Assembly (NCBI RefSeq): GCF_003391135.1
Contig: NZ_CP031455.1
Coordinates: 7,529,501-7,593,500 of the forward strand
DNA: 64,000 bases
From: Streptoverticillium olivoreticuli subsp. olivoreticuli
GTDB lineage: Bacteria; Actinomycetota; Actinomycetes; Streptomycetales; Streptomycetaceae
Direction of reading: 5' to 3'
Positions 43,012 through 51,611 of the stretch are shown here, one piece after another. Under the pieces are notes generated by a model. The model was given only the letters and a program-made list of their open reading frames with translations, ran no database searches and was not told the origin of the DNA. A program made the position numbers and the translations under genes. How positions within the stretch are numbered: position 1 is the stretch's first letter; each line of letters begins with the position of its first letter.

Positions 43012-43839
43012 TCAGCCGGCGGACGCCAGCAGGCCCAGGATATGCCGGACCGTCACCTCGTCCCGCGCGGCGGCGAAGGGCAGGGCGTTGCCGCCGGCTA
43101 TCCGGAAGGGCTCGCCCGCGACCGTGCCGCTCGCGCCGCCCGCCTCGGCGACCAGCAGCAGCCCGGCGGCGTGGTCCCAGGCGTTCTCCCAGGAGAAGGC
43201 GACGCCGTCGATGTGACCCCGCGCCACGTTGAGGTATTCGAGCCCGGCCGAGCCGCACGGGCGCGGCGCGACGCCTTCCGTGCGCAGGGCCGCCAGGACC
43301 CGCTTCTGCTCGTCGTCGGTGAAGTCGTAGTGCGAGGTCGCCACTTCGAGGACCTTGCCGGGCCCGGGCGAGCCGGAGCACAGCGGGGTGCCGTTGAGCA
43401 CCGCGCCGCCGCCGCGGCGGGCGATCGCCATCAGCTCCAGGGCGGGCGCGTACGTCCAGGAGGCGAGCAGCTCGCCGCGGTGGGCCAGGCAGACCAGGGT
43501 GGTGAACCCGGGGTCGCCGTGGACGAACTGCCGGGTGCCGTCGACCGGGTCCACGATCCATACGGGGGCGTCGCCGCGCAGGGCGTCGAGGATGCCCGGG
43601 TCGGCGTGCACGGCCTCCTCCCCGACGACGACGGAGCCGGGCAGCAGGGCCGTGAGCGAGGCGGTCAGGTGTTCCTCGGCGAGCCGGTCGGCGACCGTCA
43701 CCAGGTCGTGCGGGCCGTTCTTCTCGACGATCTCGTGCGCGGCGAGCTGCCGGAAACGCGGCACGATCTCGGCGGCGGCCGCCTTGCGGACCGCCTCCTC
43801 GACGTCGTTCAGATCACCTGCGAGAAAGTCATCGATCAT
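43012..43839 (-). CDS. Inositol monophosphatase family protein
   Basis: A 275-residue Mg2+-dependent phosphatase of the IMPase fold. The three metal-binding motifs are clear: GEEAV, WIVDPVDGTRQFVHG and WENAWDHAAGLLLV. It would dephosphorylate myo-inositol 1-phosphate, histidinol phosphate or PAPS-like substrates in the cytosol; these cannot be separated by eye. It lies 37 bases before the flavoprotein gene on the same strand. It is about 8 kb from the cyclitol cluster, with housekeeping-type genes between, so membership is unlikely. Confidence 0.9.
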   Translation of the reverse strand: MIDDFLAGDLNDVEEAVRKAAAAEIVPRFRQLAAHEIVEKNGPHDLVTVADRLAEEHLTASLTALLPGSVVVGEEAVHADPGILDALRGDAPVWIVDPVDGTRQFVHGDPGFTTLVCLAHRGELLASWTYAPALELMAIARRGGGAVLNGTPLCSGSPGPGKVLEVATSHYDFTDDEQKRVLAALRTEGVAPRPCGSAGLEYLNVARGHIDGVAFSWENAWDHAAGLLLVAEAGGASGTVAGEPFRIAGGNALPFAAARDEVTVRHILGLLASAG

Positions 43840-43924
43840 ATGTCCATCGAATCACGCCCCACTGACATCCGGGGGCGTGGCCATGGCCGCACGGTGTCCT
43901 CGAGGTGAACGACCGCCCCGGTGA

Positions 43925-45736
43925 TCAGCGGCCCACCGCGTAGCCCTGCATCCCCCGCGGATTGGCGGCCGCCGACAGCAGGCCCGTCTCCGGGTCGCGC
44001 GCCACCGCGCACAGCCGCCCCTGCGACCAGGACGCGGCGACGGTCACGTCATGGCCGCGGCGCCGCAGCTCCTTGACGACCGGTTCCCCGATCCGGGACT
44101 CCACCGTGACCGAGCCGGGCCGCGTCGCGCGCGGATGGAAGGAGCTGGGGAAGGACTCCTGGTGCCAGTTGGGCGCGTCGATCGCGCCCTGGAGGTCGAG
44201 CCCGCCGCGCACCGGCGGGCGCAGCGCGGCCGCGAGGAAGAAGTGCAGCTGCCACTGGTCCTGCTGGTCGCCGCCGGGCGTGCCGAAGGCCAGCACCGGC
44301 TCGCCGCCGCGCAACGCGAGGGACGGCGTCAGCGTCGTCCGCGGACGCCGTCCGGGGGTGAGGGAGTTGGGCAGCCCGGGTTCGAGCCAGGCCATCTGGA
44401 GCCGGGTGCCGAGGGGGAACCCGAGCTCGGGGACGACGGGGTTGGACTGGAGCCAGCCACCGCTGGGCGTCGCGGAGATCATGTTGCCCCAGCGGTCGAC
44501 GACGTCGAGGTGACAGGTGTCCCCGCGCGTCACCCCGTCCGGCGCGACGGCCGGATCGGTGCCGTACGTGAGCGTCGGTTCGCCCGCGCCCGACATCAGC
44601 GGCACCTCCGGCACCTCGGCGGCCGTGAGCGCGTGCCGGGGGAGGCGCGGGGTGCGGCCGCCGGGGCTGCCGGGGCGCAGGGCGTACGAGGCGAAGTCGC
44701 CGATCAGGGAACGGCGGGCGGCGTTGTAGCCGTCCGAGAGGAGCTCGCGCAGGGGGACGTCGCCGGTGGCGTCGCCGTACCACGCCTCGCGGTCCGCCAT
44801 GGCGAGCTTGCCGCCCTCGACGAGCGTGTGGACATAAGTGCCGGTCCCGTACTCCGGGAGGTCGCCCAGCAGGGCGAGCTGCTGGAGGAGGACCGGGCCC
44901 TGGGACCAGGGGCCGGCCTTGCAGACGGTCCAGCCGTTCCAGTCGTGGGTGACCGGGTCCTCGTATCCGGCCCGGTACCCGGCGAGGTCGTCGCCGGTGA
45001 GCGGGGCCGCGTGCCGGGCGCCGGAGGAGTCCAGGGTGGGGCGGGCCGCGGCCCGGACGAGGGCCTCGGCGACGAAGCCCTCGCGCCAGACCCGGCGGGC
45101 GGCGTCGATGCGTCGCTCCCGGCCGCCGCCCGCCGCGTCGGCCTCGGCGAGGAGGCGGCGCCAGGTGGCGGCGAGGGCCGGGTTCCGCAAAAGCCGGCCG
45201 GGGGCGGGCGGGCGGCCGCCGGGCAGGTACAGCGCGGCGGAGTCCGGCCACTCGGCGGTGAACAGCTCGCGCACCGCCCCCACGGTCCGGCCGACCGCCT
45301 CGACCGGGGCGTGCCCGGTCTCCGCGTACCCGATGGCGTACGACAGGACGTCGGCGAGCGGCTTGGTGCCGTGGTCGCGCAGCAGCAGCATCCAGGCGTC
45401 GAACGCGCCCGGCACCGCGGCCGCCAGGGGCCCGGTGCCGGGGACGAGGGACAGCCCCAGCGAGGTGTAGTGCGCGATGCTCGCCCCCGCCGGTGCCGGC
45501 CCCTGGCCGCAGAGCACCCGCACGGCGCCGCCCGCGGGGGCGATGATCGCGGGCACCTCTCCGGCGGGCCCGTTCATGTGCGGCTCGACCACCTGGAGCA
45601 CGAAACCGGCCGCCACGGCCGCGTCGAAGGCGTTGCCCCCGTTCTCCAGCACGGCCATCGCGGACTGCGAGGCGAGCCAGTGCGTGGACGAGACCATGCC
45701 GAAGGTGCCTTGAAGGGTGGGCCGCGTGGTGAACAT
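43925..45736 (-). CDS. Gamma-glutamyltransferase family protein without signal peptide
   Basis: A 603-residue gamma-glutamyltransferase-like Ntn hydrolase. It begins MFTTRPTLQGTFGMV with no signal peptide, unlike the exported paralogue at 38173. The autocleavage site is GDTCHLDVVDRWGN with Thr407 as nucleophile, followed by SATPSGGWLQSNP and AFGTPGGDQQDQ. The TPSGGW stretch and the missing signal are typical of the YwrD-like cytoplasmic branch, for which cephalosporin-acylase-like or peptide activities have been proposed. I use the ATG at 45736 (AGGGG upstream); a GTG at 45766 lacks a ribosome site. Substrate unknown. Confidence 0.87.
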   Translation of the reverse strand: MFTTRPTLQGTFGMVSSTHWLASQSAMAVLENGGNAFDAAVAAGFVLQVVEPHMNGPAGEVPAIIAPAGGAVRVLCGQGPAPAGASIAHYTSLGLSLVPGTGPLAAAVPGAFDAWMLLLRDHGTKPLADVLSYAIGYAETGHAPVEAVGRTVGAVRELFTAEWPDSAALYLPGGRPPAPGRLLRNPALAATWRRLLAEADAAGGGRERRIDAARRVWREGFVAEALVRAAARPTLDSSGARHAAPLTGDDLAGYRAGYEDPVTHDWNGWTVCKAGPWSQGPVLLQQLALLGDLPEYGTGTYVHTLVEGGKLAMADREAWYGDATGDVPLRELLSDGYNAARRSLIGDFASYALRPGSPGGRTPRLPRHALTAAEVPEVPLMSGAGEPTLTYGTDPAVAPDGVTRGDTCHLDVVDRWGNMISATPSGGWLQSNPVVPELGFPLGTRLQMAWLEPGLPNSLTPGRRPRTTLTPSLALRGGEPVLAFGTPGGDQQDQWQLHFFLAAALRPPVRGGLDLQGAIDAPNWHQESFPSSFHPRATRPGSVTVESRIGEPVVKELRRRGHDVTVAASWSQGRLCAVARDPETGLLSAAANPRGMQGYAVGR

Positions 45737-45867
45737 GGCCCCTAGAAAGGCAGATGCTTCGATCACCGCGCAATACCGCGTGCGCCCGCGACCGCGCCCG
45801 AGAGTTACGGTTGATCCCGTTGTCGGCCGGGTGGCCGGCCGACGGAGAACGAGCGGGAGGACGCGCC

Positions 45868-46923
45868 GTGCACGGCGAATACAAGGTTCCGGGCGGAAAG
45901 CTCGTCGTCGTGGACCTGGAGGTCGAGGACGGGGCGCTGCGTCACGTCCGGGTGGCCGGTGACTTCTTCCTCGAACCGGACGAGGCGCTCCTCGACATCA
46001 ACCGGGCCCTGGAGGGCGCGCCCGCCGACACCCCCGCCCCGCAGCTCGCCGCGCGCATCGACGCGGCCCTGCCCGAGGGCACGGTGATGTTCGGCTTCTC
46101 CGCCGAGGCCGTGGGCATCGCCGTCCGCCGCGCGCTGGCGCAGGCCACCGACTGGCACCACTACGACTGGCAGCTGATCCACGACGGCCCGCAGTCCCCG
46201 GCCCTGCACATGGCGCTGGACGAGGTGCTGACGGCCGAGGTCGCGGCCGGGCGCCGCCCGCCGACGCTGCGGGTATGGGAATGGGAATCTCCCGCTGTAG
46301 TCATCGGCAGCTTCCAATCACTGCGCAACGAGGTCGACTCCGAGGCTGCCGAGCGCTATGGCATGACCGTTGTGCGCCGGATCAGTGGTGGTGGAGCCAT
46401 GTTTGTTGAGCCCCAGAGCACCATCACCTATTCGCTGTGCGTCCCTGACTCGCTCGTTCAAGGGCTCTCATTCGCGGATAGCTACGCCTACCTCGACGAC
46501 TGGGTCCTCGGCGCGCTGGAGGGCATGGGTGTCAAGGCGTGGTACCAGCCGCTCAACGACATCGCCACCGAGGCCGGCAAGATCGCGGGCGCCGCGCAGA
46601 AGCGGGTGGTCTCCGGCGACGGCGCGGTGCTCCACCACGTGACCATGGCGTACGACATCGACGCCGACAAGATGCTCGACGTGCTCCGGATCGGCAAGGA
46701 GAAGCTCTCCGACAAGGGCACCAAGAGCGCCAAGAAGCGGGTGGACCCGCTGCGCCGCCAGACGGGCCTGCCGCGGGACGCCGTCATCGAGCGCATGGTC
46801 GCCTCCTTCCGCGGCCGCTACGGCCTGACGGAGGGCTCGGTCACCCCCGAGGAGCTGGCCCGCGCCGAGGAACTGGCCGCGACGAAGTTCAGCTCGCAGG
46901 AGTGGACGGCGCGCGTCCCGTAG
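45868..46923 (+). CDS. Lipoate-protein ligase A family protein with N-terminal accessory domain
   Basis: A 351-residue biotin/lipoate ligase family enzyme. The first ~90 residues (GEYKVPGGKLVVVDLEV to AVGIAVRRAL) resemble the LplA accessory domain, which is usually C-terminal or a separate LplB subunit, so the order is permuted. The catalytic domain follows: VRRISGGGAMFVEPQSTITYS (lipoyl-AMP loop), LNDIATEAGKIAGAAQ with the catalytic Lys. It would attach lipoate or octanoate to E2/GcvH proteins. The GTG at 45868 has GGAGG seven bases upstream. Codons from about 46272 to 46485 are much richer in A/T at third positions than the rest. Confidence 0.87.
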   Translation: MHGEYKVPGGKLVVVDLEVEDGALRHVRVAGDFFLEPDEALLDINRALEGAPADTPAPQLAARIDAALPEGTVMFGFSAEAVGIAVRRALAQATDWHHYDWQLIHDGPQSPALHMALDEVLTAEVAAGRRPPTLRVWEWESPAVVIGSFQSLRNEVDSEAAERYGMTVVRRISGGGAMFVEPQSTITYSLCVPDSLVQGLSFADSYAYLDDWVLGALEGMGVKAWYQPLNDIATEAGKIAGAAQKRVVSGDGAVLHHVTMAYDIDADKMLDVLRIGKEKLSDKGTKSAKKRVDPLRRQTGLPRDAVIERMVASFRGRYGLTEGSVTPEELARAEELAATKFSSQEWTARVP

Positions 46924-46933
46924 GAGGGCGCGG

Positions 46934-47617
46934 CTACGCCGACATCAGCGGACGTATCCGCTCCGCCGTGGGCCCCGCCGCGACCCGCTGTTCGAGCCGG
47001 TCCCGTACGTGGGGCCACTCCTCGTCGAGGATCGAGTAGAACGCCGTGCCCCGGACCATGCCGTCCAGGCCGCGGGTGTGGGCCCGGCGCACCCCTTCGA
47101 GGGCCGCGCCGAGCCGCTCGATCGCGGCGCGCGAGCGCAGATTGCGGGCGTCGGCGCGCAGGGACACGCGCCGCACGCCCCACGTCTCGAAGGCGTGGCG
47201 CAGCATGAGCAGCTTGGCCTCGGTGTTGATCCCGGTGCCCTGGGCGCGCGCGGAGAGCCAGGTGCCGCCGATCTCCGTCGCGTCGGGCACCGCGGTGAGC
47301 GGGTCGCCCAGCGGCTCGCGCGGAGCCGGCGGCCAGGGCACCGGGCCCTGCCAGTAGTCCAGCTCGCAGAACCGGGTCGAGCCCACCACCAGGCCGTCCG
47401 CCGCGCGCACCACGGCGAACGGCAGCGCCCGCCCCGCCGCCCGGGCGGCCAGCGCGTCGGCGACATAGCGCTCCGCGGCCGCCACCCCATGGGGCACGGG
47501 CGTGAAGACGTAGGAGCCGCGGTCCTCGGCCGCCGCCGCGGCCAGGGCCTCGACGTGCCGCTCGCCGAGCGGCTCCAGCCGCGCGCTGCGGCCGTGGAGG
47601 AAGACGGGGACGGGCAT
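46934..47617 (-). CDS. GNAT-family N-acetyltransferase (RimJ/RimL type)
   Basis: A 227-residue acetyltransferase. It starts MPVPVFLHGRSARLEPLGERH, has AVVRAADGLVVGSTRF and the acetyl-CoA region EIGGTWLSARAQGTGINTEA, seen here as WLSARAQGTGINTEAKL, then RVSLRADARNLRSRAAIERLGA, typical of RimJ/RimL enzymes acting on ribosomal protein N-termini or small amines. The ATG has GGAGG eight bases upstream. It converges on the lipoate ligase gene with an 11-base gap. Substrate unknown. Confidence 0.88.
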   Translation of the reverse strand: MPVPVFLHGRSARLEPLGERHVEALAAAAAEDRGSYVFTPVPHGVAAAERYVADALAARAAGRALPFAVVRAADGLVVGSTRFCELDYWQGPVPWPPAPREPLGDPLTAVPDATEIGGTWLSARAQGTGINTEAKLLMLRHAFETWGVRRVSLRADARNLRSRAAIERLGAALEGVRRAHTRGLDGMVRGTAFYSILDEEWPHVRDRLEQRVAAGPTAERIRPLMSA

Positions 47618-47793
47618 GGGCCTTGCCTCCTTCAGCGGGGGGACGGTGAGCGCCCGGTGCGTGCGTCGCGTGCGCCGGGTGTGGCCAGTGTGCGTCCGGA
47701 TAGTCCCCGGTCGGGGGACGGGAAGGCGAAAGGCAGGAGACGGCCAGGTGAAGGCGGGGTGCGGGGGTTCCGGCGGCCCTCGAGCTCCCCGAT

Positions 47794-47829
47794 CACCGGG
47801 CGGGCCCGCTCCACGCGGCCCGTCCGGTG
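47794..47829 (-). terminator. Terminator of the pyrimidine-degradation operon
   Basis: CACCGGGCGGGCC pairs with GGCCCGTCCGGTG (13 bp, one G-T) across a ten-base loop, just beyond the stop of the last gene of the minus-strand operon. It lies in the 225-base gap before the GNAT gene; I see nothing else in that gap. Confidence 0.6.
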
Positions 47830-47842
47830 ACCGGGGAACGGC

Positions 47843-48847
47843 CTATGAGCCGGTCAGTGCGGGAATGATGTGCTGACCGTACGCGTCGATGGTCGACTCC
47901 TTCGCGTCGTGCATCGCGTAGATCGCGAACTGGTCGACCCCCAACTCCCGCAGCTCCTCCAGCCGTTCGCGGTGCGCCTCCACGGGGCCGAGCAGGCAGA
48001 AGCGGTCCACGATCGTGTCGGGCACGAAGTCCGTGGAGGGGTTCCCCGCGCGGCCGTGGTGGCTGTAGTCGTAGCCCCGGCGCTGCTTGATGTATTCGGT
48101 GAGGGTCTCCGGCACCAGGCCGGAGTGCTCGCCGTACCGCTCGACGAGGTCGGCGACGTGGTTGCCCACCATGCCGCCGAACCAGCGGCACTGCTCGCGC
48201 GCGTGGGCCAGGTCGTCGCCCACATAGGCGGGCGCGGCGACGCAGACGGTGATGGAGTCCGGGTCGCGCCCGGCGTCGGAGGCCGCGGTCCGCACGGCCT
48301 TGACCATCCACTCGGTGAGGAAGGGGTCGGCGAGCTGGAGGATGAAGCCGTCGGCCTCCCGCCCGGCGAGGGCGAGCGCCTTGGGGCCGTACGCCCCCAT
48401 CCAGACCGGCAGCCTGCCGTCGCGCACCCAGGGCAGCCGGATCGCCGTGCCGCCCACGTCCGTCTCGCGCCCCTCGGCGAGGTCGCGGATGACGCGCATC
48501 GCCTCGCTCAGGGTGGCGAGGGTGTTCGGCTTGCGGCCGGCCACCCGCATCGCGGAGTCGCCGCGGCCGATGCCGCACACGGTGCGGTTGCCGTACATGT
48601 CGTTGAGCGTGGCGAAGGTGGAGGCCGTGACCTCGGGGGTGCGGGTGGAGGGATTGGTGACCATGGGCCCGACGATCAGCCGCTCGGTGTGGTCGAGGAT
48701 GCGGCTGTGGATGACGAACGGCTCCTGCCACAGCACGGCGGAGTCGAAGGTCCAGCCGTAGCGGAAGCCGGCGCCCTCGGCGCGGCGCATCAGGTCCACC
48801 ACGGCGGAGGCGGGCGGGTCGGTCTGCAGGACGATTCCGAAGTCCAC
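47843..48847 (-). CDS. LLM-class F420-dependent oxidoreductase of a pyrimidine/hydantoin operon
   Basis: A 334-residue luciferase-like protein. It starts VDFGIVLQTDPPAS from a GTG with AAGGAG seven bases upstream. Landmarks are NPSTRTPEVTASTFATLND, GIGRGDSAMRV, MGAYGPKALALAG and DTIVDRFCLLGP. This matches the subfamily of F420-dependent oxidoreductases found beside hydantoinase and aminotransferase genes. Here it is the last gene of an operon with hydA, an aminotransferase and a nitrilase-type amidohydrolase. It may carry out the reduction or oxidation step of uracil/thymine or a related heterocycle; that role is inferred from gene order. F420 use is inferred from family. Confidence 0.87.
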   Translation of the reverse strand: MDFGIVLQTDPPASAVVDLMRRAEGAGFRYGWTFDSAVLWQEPFVIHSRILDHTERLIVGPMVTNPSTRTPEVTASTFATLNDMYGNRTVCGIGRGDSAMRVAGRKPNTLATLSEAMRVIRDLAEGRETDVGGTAIRLPWVRDGRLPVWMGAYGPKALALAGREADGFILQLADPFLTEWMVKAVRTAASDAGRDPDSITVCVAAPAYVGDDLAHAREQCRWFGGMVGNHVADLVERYGEHSGLVPETLTEYIKQRRGYDYSHHGRAGNPSTDFVPDTIVDRFCLLGPVEAHRERLEELRELGVDQFAIYAMHDAKESTIDAYGQHIIPALTGS

Positions 48848-48858
48848 GGCGGTGCTCC

Positions 48859-50259
48859 TTACGCGAGGTACTGACAGGTGGTGCGAGGTACATAGCGGCC
48901 GTGCCCGGCCCGCCCCGTGAACCGCCGCTGCTCGATGACGGTCTCGCCGCGTGACAGGACGGTCTCGACCCGCCCGGTGATCCGCTTCCCCTCGTACGCG
49001 CAATAGTCGACGTTCATGTGGTGGGTCGCGGCGGAGAGGGTCTGCTCCGCGTGCGGGTCGTAGATGACGATGTCGGCGTCGCCGCCGGGGGCGATGCCGC
49101 CCTTGTGCGGGGCGAGGCCGAACATCCGGGCGGGGGCGGCGCAGGCGATCTCGATCCAGCGGCGGCGGGTGATCCGGCCCTCGACGACCGCCTGGTGGAG
49201 GAGGTCCATGCGGTTCTCCACGCCGGGCAGGCCGTTGGGGATCTTCGAGAAGTCCCCGCGGCCGAGCTCCTTCTGGCCGGAGAAGCAGAACGGGCAGTGG
49301 TCGGTGGAGACCACCTGGAGGTCGTCCGTGCGCAGCCCGCGCCAGAGCGCGTCCTGGTGCTCGCGGGGCCGCAGGGGCGTCGAGCAGACGTATTTGGCGC
49401 CCTCGAAGCCCGGCTCGGCGAGATTGTCGGTGGACAGGAAGAGATACTGCGGGCAGGTCTCGCCGAAGACCGGCAGGCCTGCATCCCGCGCCTGGACCAG
49501 CTCGGCGAGCGCCTCCTCGGCGGAGACGTGCACGACGTAGAGGGGGCTGCCCGCCACCCGGGCGAGCTGGATGGCCCGGTGGGTGGCCTCGGCCTCCAGC
49601 AGGGCCCTGCGGACCTCGCCGTGATAGCGCGGATCCGTGTGGCCCGCGGCGAGGGCCTGCTCCACCAGGACGTCGATGGCGATGCCGTTCTCGGCGTGCA
49701 TCATGATCAGCCCGCCGTTGCCCGCGGCGCGCTGCATGGCCCGCAGGATCTGCCCGTCGTCGCTGTAGAACACCCCCGGGTAGGCCATGAAGAGCTTGTA
49801 CGACGTGACGCCCTCGCCCACCAGGAGGTCCATCTCCTTGAGCGAACCCTCGTTCACATCGGAGAGGATCATGTGGAAGGCGTAGTCGATCGCGCAGGTG
49901 CCCTCGGCCTTGGCGTGCCAGGTGTCGAGCCCCTCGCGCAGCGCCCCGCCGCGCGGCTGGACGGCGAAGTCGACGACGGTCGTGGTGCCGCCCCACGCCG
50001 CGGCGCGGGTGCCCGTCTCGAAGGTGTCGGAGGAGGCGGTGCCGCCGAAGGGGAGGTCGAAGTGCGTATGGGCGTCGACCCCGCCGGGGACGACGTACTT
50101 CCCGGTGGCGTCCAGCGTGCGGTCCGCGGTCCAGCCCTGGGCGAAGGCACTGTCGGGCGTGGCCAGGGCGGCGACCTTGCCGTCCTCGATCAGGACGTCC
50201 GCCCGCGTCTCCTCGGCGGCGGTGATGACGAGCCCGCCGCGAATGGCCGTTCTGGTCAT
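48859..50259 (-). CDS. hydA: Dihydropyrimidinase / D-hydantoinase
   Basis: A 466-residue amidohydrolase of the dihydropyrimidinase family. It has the metal motif GGVDAHTHFDLPFGG, the carbamylated-Lys segment TSYKLFMAYPG, HAENG and VVHVSAEEAL (metal His), and VSTDHCPFCF with the catalytic Asp. It opens dihydrouracil, dihydrothymine or hydantoin rings to N-carbamoyl amino acids. The ATG overlaps the aminotransferase stop (ATGA) and has GGAGAGGAA upstream. The upstream nitrilase-type enzyme would then hydrolyse the carbamoyl product and the aminotransferase remove the amine, so the gene set forms a full degradation path. Confidence 0.93.
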   Translation of the reverse strand: MTRTAIRGGLVITAAEETRADVLIEDGKVAALATPDSAFAQGWTADRTLDATGKYVVPGGVDAHTHFDLPFGGTASSDTFETGTRAAAWGGTTTVVDFAVQPRGGALREGLDTWHAKAEGTCAIDYAFHMILSDVNEGSLKEMDLLVGEGVTSYKLFMAYPGVFYSDDGQILRAMQRAAGNGGLIMMHAENGIAIDVLVEQALAAGHTDPRYHGEVRRALLEAEATHRAIQLARVAGSPLYVVHVSAEEALAELVQARDAGLPVFGETCPQYLFLSTDNLAEPGFEGAKYVCSTPLRPREHQDALWRGLRTDDLQVVSTDHCPFCFSGQKELGRGDFSKIPNGLPGVENRMDLLHQAVVEGRITRRRWIEIACAAPARMFGLAPHKGGIAPGGDADIVIYDPHAEQTLSAATHHMNVDYCAYEGKRITGRVETVLSRGETVIEQRRFTGRAGHGRYVPRTTCQYLA

Positions 50260-51611
50260 GGGCGTTCCTCTCCTTCGGCGCGCTGCACCTGACGCAGGGT
50301 CTCCTCGATGATCGCGGCGCCTTCCTCGGCCTCGGCGACGGTGAGGCTCAGCGGCGGGGCGATGCGCAGCACGTTCGCCTCGCGGCCGCCCTTGCCGATC
50401 AGCAGGCCGCGCTCGCGGGCGTGCTCCAGGGCGAGCGAGGCGGCCTCCGGCGCGGGCGACCCGTCGGGCCGTACGAGCTCGACGCCGGCCATCAGGCCCC
50501 GGCCGCGCACCTCGCGGACGACGGGGAGCCCCGCGGCGATGGCGCGGAGCCGCTCGATGAGCAGGCCGCCGACGCGGCGGGCGTTGCCCTGGAGGTCGTG
50601 CTCCAGCAGATAGGTGAGGTTGGCCAGGCCCGCGGCCATGGTGACGGGGCTGCCCCCGAAGGTCGAGATGGAGTTGGCGGACAGGCAGTTCATGACCTCG
50701 GCGCGGGCGACGACCCCGCCGATGGACATGCCGTTGCCGATGCCCTTGGCGAAGGTGAGGACGTCGGGCGGGCCGCTCGCCGCGTGCGCCTGCCAGCCCC
50801 AGAAGTGGTCGCCGGTGCGGCCCCAGCCGGTCTGCACCTCGTCGGAGATCCACAGGATGCCGTGGCGCGCGAGGACTTCGCGGAACGCGGCGTACAGCCC
50901 GTCGGGCGGTGCGGTGAACCCGCCGACGCCCTGCACCGGTTCGGCGATCAGGGCGGCGACGTTGCCGTGCGCCTGGCCGAGCATGTCCTCCAGGTCGGCG
51001 ACGCACGCCGCGATGAACTCCCCGTCGGACAGCGCCGCGTACGGCCCGCTGCCGCGCACGCCGCCGTGCAGATAGAGCGTCTGCAGGGGGGAGAGGCTGG
51101 TGGGGGACCAGGAGGCGTTGCCGGTGACGGCGACCGAGGAGAAGGAACGGCCGTGGTAGCTGTTGCGCATCGCCAGGATCTGATTGGAGCGGCGGTGGGT
51201 GGTGGCCAGCAGCAGGGCCGCGTCGTTGGCCTCGGTGCCGGAGGTGGTGAAGAAGACCCGGGCGTCGGGGATCCCGGAGAGGGAGGCGATCCGCTCGGCC
51301 AGCTCCACCATGTGCCGGTCGAGATAGAGCGTGGAGGTGTGCAGGATCCGGCCGGCCTGCTCGGCGACCGCCTTGGTGACCTCGGGGAGGGCGTGGGCGG
51401 TCATGGTGGTGAGGATGCCGCCGAAGAAGTCGAGGTAGCGGCGGCCCTGGACGTCCCACACATGGCGGCCCTCGCCGTGGGTGAGCTCCAGCGGCTCGCG
51501 GTAGTAGAGCGCGAGCCACTCGGGCATCACGGCCCGGTGCCGGACGTGCAGCGAGGCGGCGGCGGACGGCGCGGGAGCGGCGGGAGCGGCCCCCGGGGGC
51601 GCGGCGCTCAC
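50256..51611 (-). CDS. Class III PLP aminotransferase (beta-alanine/aminoisobutyrate type)
   Basis: A 451-residue fold-type I aminotransferase. It shows TTSGTEANDAALLLA, NSYHGRSFSS, LIAEPVQGVGGF, ISDEVQTGWGRTGDHFW and TFAKGIGNGM with the PLP-binding Lys, and FGGSPVTMAAGLANL. Enzymes of this type move the amino group from beta-alanine or 3-aminoisobutyrate to pyruvate or 2-oxoglutarate. The GTG at 51611 overlaps the nitrilase stop as GTGA, so I reject the longer arginine-rich extension. Between a carbamoylase-like and a hydantoinase gene it would take the amine product of reductive pyrimidine breakdown. Confidence 0.9.
   Translation of the reverse strand: MSAAPPGAAPAAPAPSAAASLHVRHRAVMPEWLALYYREPLELTHGEGRHVWDVQGRRYLDFFGGILTTMTAHALPEVTKAVAEQAGRILHTSTLYLDRHMVELAERIASLSGIPDARVFFTTSGTEANDAALLLATTHRRSNQILAMRNSYHGRSFSSVAVTGNASWSPTSLSPLQTLYLHGGVRGSGPYAALSDGEFIAACVADLEDMLGQAHGNVAALIAEPVQGVGGFTAPPDGLYAAFREVLARHGILWISDEVQTGWGRTGDHFWGWQAHAASGPPDVLTFAKGIGNGMSIGGVVARAEVMNCLSANSISTFGGSPVTMAAGLANLTYLLEHDLQGNARRVGGLLIERLRAIAAGLPVVREVRGRGLMAGVELVRPDGSPAPEAASLALEHARERGLLIGKGGREANVLRIAPPLSLTVAEAEEGAAIIEETLRQVQRAEGEERP

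Noticed and set aside
43012..43839. Inositol-phosphatase-like gene as part of the cyclitol cluster
   Set aside because: It is 7-8 kb away, separated by unrelated genes and terminators, and the cluster already has its own HAD phosphatase.
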